A stretch of DNA of 64,000 nt from Nectonema munidae. Taxonomy: Eukaryota > Nematomorpha > Nectonematoida > Nectonematidae. The notes below the pieces were generated by a model. It did no database searches, had not been told where the DNA came from, and saw only the letters and a list, made by a program, of their open reading frames with translations. The translations under genes were made by a program, and so were the position numbers. Where the stretch lies: positions 466,501-530,500 of the forward strand of contig JAUIRK010001037.1 in assembly GCA_030549495.1 (NCBI GenBank). Reading direction: 5' to 3'. This document shows, piece by piece, positions 58,322 to 64,000 of the stretch (the first letter of the stretch is position 1; the number at the start of each line of letters is the position of its first letter).

Positions 58322-59330
58322 TATCATATCATATCAGCTTTATTTTCAAAAGTGTTATAGTCAAAATGTAAAAAATATAAGAAAAAAAAAATAAAATGAT
58401 GTGAAAATTACAAAACTCTACATTTAAAAAAACAAATATAGCTTCTGAGGGTTGAATGTCAAAGGCCAAAAACAGCCGCTAGGAGACGCCAACCTGGATG
58501 CAATATTCTTCAGAGCACAGGAAATATAATATAAGGAGTATAGAGAAAGCTAAAATGGCGAGAATAGAATATATCAAACAATTGCCCTTTTGCAGATAAA
58601 GCAATCGGAGGCTGCACGGTGATTGAGCTTCATGTATGAATCAAGGAAAAACTTTTGCAGTATCTTTTGAAACTTTTTGATATGAATAGGATCTAGTGAA
58701 AAAAATGTTTCACTGGTATTAAAAAAAGTGGAAACTTTGTACGAAAAGGATTGCCTCGACTTTTGAGAAGATATAGAAAGGGAGTGACATTTGACTTATA
58801 TATCTGGGTGAGGTTCTGTTCTTTGAGCAGTTAAACGTGATGAAATTATCAAACAGGGGTGGTAGCATGTAGTATAAAAACTTATATATGTAAATATAGA
58901 TACTCAAATGGTATAGATCTTCGAGTTTAAGTAAGGAGTTTTCGTAGAAGATGTTGTTTGTATGTGAGATTGGATGAAGACCAAAAACCACTCTAAGTGT
59001 TTTTTTTTTAAGTGAAAAAAGAATAGAGTCGTTTGTATGGCCCCAGTTGAATATACTGTATCTAAGATGAGGGACAAAGAGACTTTTATAGAGGAGAAGT
59101 AAGGTTTTGGTTGGGAAGAACTTTTTGACTTGCTTAAACATACCAGAGATATAGGCAAGTTTGTGAGTTACGTGTGTCACATGACGACGCCAAGTGAGGT
59201 CATTGGATATGATTAAACCTAATAGATTATGCTCATATGCTCTTTGAATTTTCAAAGATAATAGGTAATCATCATAACTTGGAGTAATCTTTCGGTATGA
59301 AAATGAAACAAATCTTGATTTTTACAAAAT
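58322..59330 (-). mobile_element. LINE (Jockey/CR1-like) 3' end with (TGATA)n tail
   Basis: Minus strand: AYEHNLLGLIISNDLTWRRH, KKFFPTKTLLLLYKSLFVPH and LKLEDLYHLSIYIYIYKFLY, the post-palm to C-terminal region. It is closely similar in layout to 39442-39900 of the best-preserved LINE. The element ends in a microsatellite tail (TGATA)n at 58340-58322. It is 5'-truncated just downstream of the palm. Confidence 0.85.
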
Positions 59331-59409
59331 TATTTTTTGCGGAAGTAAGTGATTTATCTTCATAGAATCTTCCGCCATACAAAGGGCTAACTTTTTTATA
59401 AAGATTTTA

Positions 59410-60745
59410 CTTCCACTTTACTTTGTGTTGGGAAAATCTTTAGGTGACCTTGTAAGAACACTGATATCAAGATAATTGCAAAATCCAGCAAATATCCACT
59501 TTCTGTTGGGCTTGTATGATTTATAGGCTCTTAGCATTTTGTTGGCCTTGAAGTTGTTGTATGCAAGTATGCTTTCGGGTTTTGACACTGTATTACTAAT
59601 TTGTACATTTTTGTTGTGAACAAGGCATGATGTACACAACTTTAAAGTTCCGCACAGCGTGACGTTCAGGAATGTAAGAACTCAAGGAAACATAATTAGA
59701 ATAAATGGTTCTACTATCACATTCACTAAGTTTGAGCTCTTTGAAATAAGGCGGTCTGAAAATTAGGGGAATAAACTTTCTATATGAAAGGTAATATTCC
59801 TTTTACTACATACGAGAGTGTGACTTGTGAAAAATCTGTCAGGGTAGAGACCACAGCTGGCTGTAATATTGCTATTTTCAATAAGACGTTTACAGATGTT
59901 CAACCCAGAAAAATAACTTGAGCGAGCCCGTTTACATACATTTCTGGGGACAAACAATAATAAAACTTTTCATCATTTATATGGTATAATTTCATCCCGT
60001 AGTGTCCTGGTTTTTTGGGGTCATAAATTTTGATTGGACATCCACCCCTGAATAAAAAAAGCTGTTCCTCTATGAAAAAAATAGAATGGGGATTCCAAAA
60101 CAATTAAAACCCCTTAAAAAAGGAATCATTATTTTTTAAAATTGGGCTTTTCTTTTTTTTTTTTTTCAAAAACAAAAAAAAAAAAAAAGAGGGGGAACAT
60201 ATCTCGTCCTAGACAACTTCGTAAAAAACGGCTTCCGGCTTTAGAAAATAAATCGGTAATTTCAACTTTCTGGTCTCCATTTTGTCGTATATAAATCATT
60301 GAAGCAAAATAAGCTAAAAGATAAGCCACACTGAACTTTGTATAGCAGTGATACAAATTTGAGTATTTTGGGTTTGACGATCTAAAAACAAAATTTATGC
60401 ATATTTACTATATAAATAAAATTAACTTACCTATAATTAAAGCCCAATCTATCCATTCACATGGAATATATTTACTTAACTAGTCCGAAATCAAAGAAAA
60501 CATTGAAGATAGGAAAATATCTTTTAGATTTTTAGCTGCACCTTTTGGACCAGGAGGTCTAGAAACTGCATCCCGAATGTTTATACTTTTTCTTCTTCCT
60601 AAGCCACTAGTTCTTCACAAAAATATTCAGTGAAATCAGGAGCAATCAAGCTCTGGTCATAAAAATCTATAAAACTTGAAAAACTTGAAGAAGAAGAAGT
60701 ACAACTTTCAGAATCGGAATTTTCTCCATCAGAAAACTTTTAAGA
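59410..60745 (-). mobile_element. piggyBac element, broken, with a possible intron near its 5' side
   Basis: Reading on the minus strand: an acidic Ser-rich N-terminus (SDGENSDSESCTSSSSSFSS) at about 60715-60655 and DQSLIAPDFTEYFCEEL. An exon-like end lies near 60430 (possible intron to about 60390). Then AYLLAYFASMIYIRQNGDQK, EEQLFLFRGGCPIKIYDPKK and GHYGMKLYHINDEKFYYCLS (first acidic-block region), LYPDRFFTSHTLV (D..FTS..L). Near 59580-59450: PESILAYNNFKANKM and YKPNRKWIFAGFCNYLDIS. No Cys-rich end was seen. Its layout resembles the copy at 4200-5350. Confidence 0.8.
60128..60195. other. Homopolymer block inside piggyBac
   Basis: A T-run of about 14, CAAAAAC, an A-run of about 15 and GAGGGGG. 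It resembles the doubtful block at 24729-25532 on a small scale and interrupts otherwise readable transposase sequence. Confidence 0.6.
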
Positions 60746-60749
60746 GGAA

Positions 60750-60940
60750 TCAATGTTGAATGAAGAAATTGAAAAAACGTTAAAAAGAAAGTAGAGCGCT
60801 TCGAAGAATTCAGTGAAAAACTATTTTCTAGTTTCAAAGAAATATTTTTTTCTTTATCATCCAATCCATGTAAAAAATGATTTATTTTATCCAAAAAGAA
60901 TTTAGTCTTTGTTATAACTACCCTGAAAATAAATAGAATT
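60750..60940 (-). mobile_element. LINE linker segment, second copy
   Basis: Minus strand: MDKINHFLHGLDDKEKNISL then KLENSFSLNSSKRS, nearly identical to the segment at 61745-61910. It is joined directly to the N-terminus of the piggyBac copy. Confidence 0.75.
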
Positions 60941-61490
60941 GATGAAATGATGACTACCGGTTTGAAGCGATATTACGTTATATGCTGAAATACGGATTCC
61001 GCTGTGATCATATGTGTATAAATAATATAAACATTACAAATGCTTATAATTTTCATTGATTGATTACAAATTTGAAGTGAACGTACGTCATGTTGAAATA
61101 TATGATTCCGCAGTGATAAATTTTTATCGCAAAATATCGTATTGTAAGATAGTATTGATCATAGGCATCGTTGACGTAAATAAAGTGTTGTATCTATATC
61201 GCTCTGGTAATCATTAGCGCACGGTTTTGCTGGTAGGATTTTCAGCAGTGACTATTTTGATGAAAGTGATTTTTTGTTAAGATTTGTAGTAGTATATTTG
61301 TACACAAACTATGATAATTTTATAAGAGATTAAAAATGAAACATTTCTTTATTTTAGTAGATACAATGGAACAAAAATTTCATTTAAAATTTTTTATATT
61401 CGCCTAGAACAGATAAACATCGAACTTATGATTGCACATTTTAAGGTTTAAATTTTAAAGGTTTTGAATAGCGGAATAGAATAAATAAGT
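60941..61490. other. Unassigned AT-rich stretch
   Basis: No gene. Two related words, ATACGGATTCCGCTGTGATCA near 60990 and ATATGATTCCGCAGTGATAA near 61100, suggest a short imperfect internal duplication. Confidence 0.35.
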
Positions 61491-61980
61491 CCCTCAAGAG
61501 AGGGTTGATATAGGTCGGTAGTTAGTTATTGTATCTGAATTACCTTTCTTTTTTATGGGAATAACCTTGATTTGTTTGAAAGAACAAGGAAAGTAAGATG
61601 AAGTGGTGAAGCCGAAGTAAACTGGTAAAACAATTATATCACTCACGAGTTCAATGTGATTTATGGATATTACGAATGAATCTTCGGCATTACTGGGTTT
61701 AAGCTCTCTGACGACCAAAGAATGTCATTCATAGATATAGTTTCAAATGAAAAAGTAGTAGAACGCTTTGAAGAATCACGTGAAAAACTATTTTCTAGTT
61801 TCAAAGAAATATTTTTTTCTTTATCATCCAAACCATGTAAAAAATAATTTATTTTATCCAATAAGAATTTAGTCTTGTTATAACTACCCTGAAAAGAAAA
61901 TGGATTTATAAAATAGTCTTTCTTAAGTTTCCTTATTTTGGATTTGATAAGGTTTCTTAATTTTATCAATTTTTCCTTAA
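61491..61980 (-). mobile_element. LINE (linker and RT entry) fragment
   Basis: Minus strand from 61969: IKLRNLIKSKIRKLKKDYFI, FLLDKINYFLHGLDDKEKNI and SLKLENSFSRDSSKRST, then after a frame change ELKPSNAEDSFVISINHIEL and YFPCSFKQIKVIPIKKKGNS, ending TITNYRPISTLS (RT entry motif). This is the endonuclease-RT linker through RT block 1. The rest of the RT is missing. Confidence 0.8.
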
Positions 61981-62186
61981 TTAGAAGGTAATTTTGGTTT
62001 TTTCAATAATTCTGATGTTATCATAATTTTGCATTGCCAACAAACATAAAGTGGCAAAACAGATATTTTATTTTGACTTTAAAGCGAGAGTCTTTTAGAT
62101 GATGGAATGGCATCATGACATCATGACGATTTCATGAGGAAAAAAACTTTTGAACTAGGATTGGTTGACAAATATTCAAAGTGAGA
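61981..62186. other. Short unassigned stretch
   Basis: Holds GGCATCATGACATCATGACG (two overlapping CATCATGA words) at 62109-62128. Otherwise featureless. Confidence 0.25.
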
Positions 62187-62194
62187 ATCTGTTC

Positions 62195-62995
62195 GGAACT
62201 GTTCAAAAGTGTACCAAATTTAAGGAGTTAAATGGCAAAAGAGTGATAAAATTTTTAAAATTCAAAAGAGTGACAAATCAAAAAACTGACAAAAAATGCT
62301 GAAATTCAAAAGAGTAACAAAAGTGACAAAAATTAAAAGAGTGATATGACAAATGAATGACATAAATAACAAATCTTAAAAGAGTGACAATGCAAAACAT
62401 ACATAAATATCAGTTACTATTTTTACAAATGTAGACATCAGAAAATTGATTTTTTATATTGTCTTGGGTAATTTATACTTAAATTTTTAATTGAATTATA
62501 ACAAATTTTAGTTTATGATTAATTTTCATTTATTTATTTATTTTATTACACAAAACTTACTTTTTTATAATTAGAAGTTGTTACTTATTTACTCTATAAA
62601 ATATACATTTTTTAATAAAGACGACATGAAAAAGAGTGACAAAATACGGAAATTCATAAGAGCGACAAACCAAAGGCAAAAGAGTGACAAAATATCTAAC
62701 AAATTTAATAGAAGACTTCAACAATTACCCTAACATAACTAACTGGATGACTAACTAACCAACAAATTAACTAAGTGAAAAATAGGCTATCTAACTAGCT
62801 CTGCAACGAACAAACTAAATAACTAACTATTGAACAAAATAACTGACCTTTCATTTGTCACTCATTTGAGTTGTCACTCCTTTGATTGATATTTAATTGT
62901 GTCACTCCTTTGTTATGCCACTATTTTGAGCACAAATATAATTTGCTTGAGCAAATTTGTCACTCTTTTGATATGTCAGTCTTTGTTAGTAACCC
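62195..62995. mobile_element. 801-bp non-autonomous element with mirrored subterminal motif arrays
   Basis: The motif CAAAAGAGTGACAAA and close variants occur about nine times in forward orientation in the left two thirds (62205-62695). About six copies occur in reverse complement (TTTGTCACTCTTTTG type) in the right third (62855-62985). Both ends can be fitted as weak TIRs (GGAACTGTTCAAAAG and, in reverse complement, GGGTTACTAACAAAG). The flanks are ATCTGTTC (62187-62194) and GTCTGTTC (62996-63003), 7 of 8 matching. Between the arrays lies AT-rich DNA with AACTAACTAAC words. No coding sequence. Clustered motifs facing inward from both ends resemble transposase-binding sites of a DNA transposon; the superfamily is not assigned. 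Confidence 0.6.
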
Positions 62996-63003
62996 GTCTG
63001 TTC

Positions 63004-63419
63004 ATATCACATGATAAAAACACATGATACTGATAAAAGCCTAAGATAAAGAATATTCTTTAATAGGAAAGTTTTTTGTTTGGAAGAAGTCTGTTCTAAA
63101 TAAATCTTTAAAAACGGTTTTTTCAAACACAGGTTAGAGCAAAAATTTTTGATTAAAGTAGAGCTACCAAGGAAGGTTCATGATAGAATGTATAGCAAAT
63201 ACAGGCTGCATAAAGTATAGAAGAAATGACTTAGAGACTACCAGCTCGATAACGAATTTGTAGCAAAAAAAGACGGATGTCTAATAAAGGATATCATAAT
63301 GTACTAACAGGTGAAATATTTTGATGAATTAAGCACCAAACGTTGATTTATTAAATAATTTCAGAAAATATTTATCAGAGAAATACTGAAAGTAGAATTT
63401 ATTTTTAGTTTTGGTTTGT
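63004..63419. other. Unassigned stretch
   Basis: No gene or repeat recognised. AT-rich but with normal-looking complexity. It would be the 3' flank of the candidate gene at 63420-63754. Confidence 0.3.
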
Positions 63420-63754
63420 CTAGAGCTCACTTTGAAAAACATCCTCCCAACAACTTGCGAAAAAGCAATTTCTTCCACTTTGTTTTGGCCTTCTTTGATC
63501 GCTCCAGTCAGCCTGTAGAAATAGAAAGAGCTTTATTTGTGGACTTTGTCACTACTGAAAAGGTATATAGATTTACACACTAACACATTATTATTTTTAG
63601 ATGAATTACTTTCTACACCACTTACCTTGTTCTGTATCATGACAATTATTCTTGCGATGTTCCGTACCATGCCCGGAAATTCGTCCTCTATAAATAATTG
63701 CTCTACCCGGTTCACTGTAAATTCACCAGGGAAAATTAATCGAAGAAAATTCAT
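63420..63754 (-). CDS. Candidate two-exon small gene, unrecognised
   Basis: Exon 1 from ATG 63754 to 63626 is 43 codons ([20 protein letters not shown], then [18 protein letters not shown]) and ends at the consensus donor AAG|GTAAGT. The next acceptor is TTTCTATTTCTACAG, ending at 63513. Exon 2 (63512-63420) continues in phase for 30 codons ([20 protein letters not shown]...) to a TAG. The composition is more protein-like and less AT-rich than the surroundings. Alternatively exon 2 is read in another frame ([20 protein letters not shown]) with its own donor GTGAGC at about 63430, in which case the gene continues left. A 107-codon open frame on the opposite strand overlaps. No family recognised. 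Confidence 0.35.
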
Positions 63755-64000
63755 AGAATGGCAAATTCATCTATGGGTGAACTCATCGACAATTATTACA
63801 AGCACACGCAAGATACAAAAATGTACACTTAAAAAGCGATCGAATTGCTCGAAATATTGATCACATGTATTTATTTATTTTCCTTTTTTTGCCTTAGTAA
63901 AGTCGAGACGTTTACTTTCACCTTTATTATTTCATTTAAAAGTCATCTTAAATAAATTAAGAAAAACAGATTTTTAAACTTAAATATTTTATGACGAATA
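63755..64000. other. Right edge, unassigned
   Basis: AT-rich. It could hold the 5' flank of the candidate gene at 63420-63754. Confidence 0.25.

Noticed and set aside
63537-63860. 107-codon plus-strand open frame
   Set aside because: It overlaps the minus-strand segment that has matching splice sites and more protein-like composition. It lacks motifs, though it cannot be fully excluded.

Overview
This is an AT-rich eukaryotic window, about 70% A+T by eye. It holds one recognisable host gene, one weak candidate small gene, and a dense layer of decayed transposable elements. No rRNA or tRNA gene, CRISPR array, prokaryotic operon or LTR element was recognised. Short GT-AG introns of 50-130 nt, piggyBac, hAT, MULE and Tigger DNA transposons, several non-LTR retrotransposon lineages and a tRNA-derived SINE point to an invertebrate animal. 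A crustacean or other arthropod seems likely, but the sequence alone does not prove it.

Region 1 (about 285-14389, minus strand) is the 5' part of a CEP135/Bld10-type centriolar coiled-coil gene. Ten exons can be placed with matching splice phases, giving about 534 codons. The gene continues off the left edge. Its introns have been colonised. The long intron between exons 6 and 7 carries a hAT-type MITE, a piggyBac copy with its own spliced intron, a LINE 3' half and a hAT C-terminal relic.

Region 2 (15.3-28.7 kb) is transposon-rich. It holds two oppositely oriented LINE copies, a Tigger/pogo transposase, and a piggyBac copy split by a MITE. A second piggyBac copy lies beside an inverted repeat whose spacer is near-meaningless homopolymer sequence. 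Then come a 278-bp hAT MITE with a perfect 8-bp target duplication and a 1.5-kb MULE with terminal repeats, a 9-bp target duplication and a FLYWCH/MULE transposase remnant.

Region 3 (28.7-47.8 kb) holds several LINE fragments in both orientations, a piggyBac remnant, and a long inverted repeat interrupted by a 909-bp hAT element. It also holds the best-preserved LINE, which is flanked by two identical 179-bp copies of its 3' end.

Region 4 (47.8-64 kb) holds a hAT relic, three diverged copies of a tRNA-derived SINE, two more piggyBac copies and several LINE fragments. Near the right end is an 801-bp element built around many copies of a short motif in mirrored orientation, followed by a candidate two-exon small gene on the minus strand.

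The elements do not form a pathway. They record repeated waves of transposition into and around the CEP135 locus. All family assignments rest on motif recognition by eye; no database search was run.
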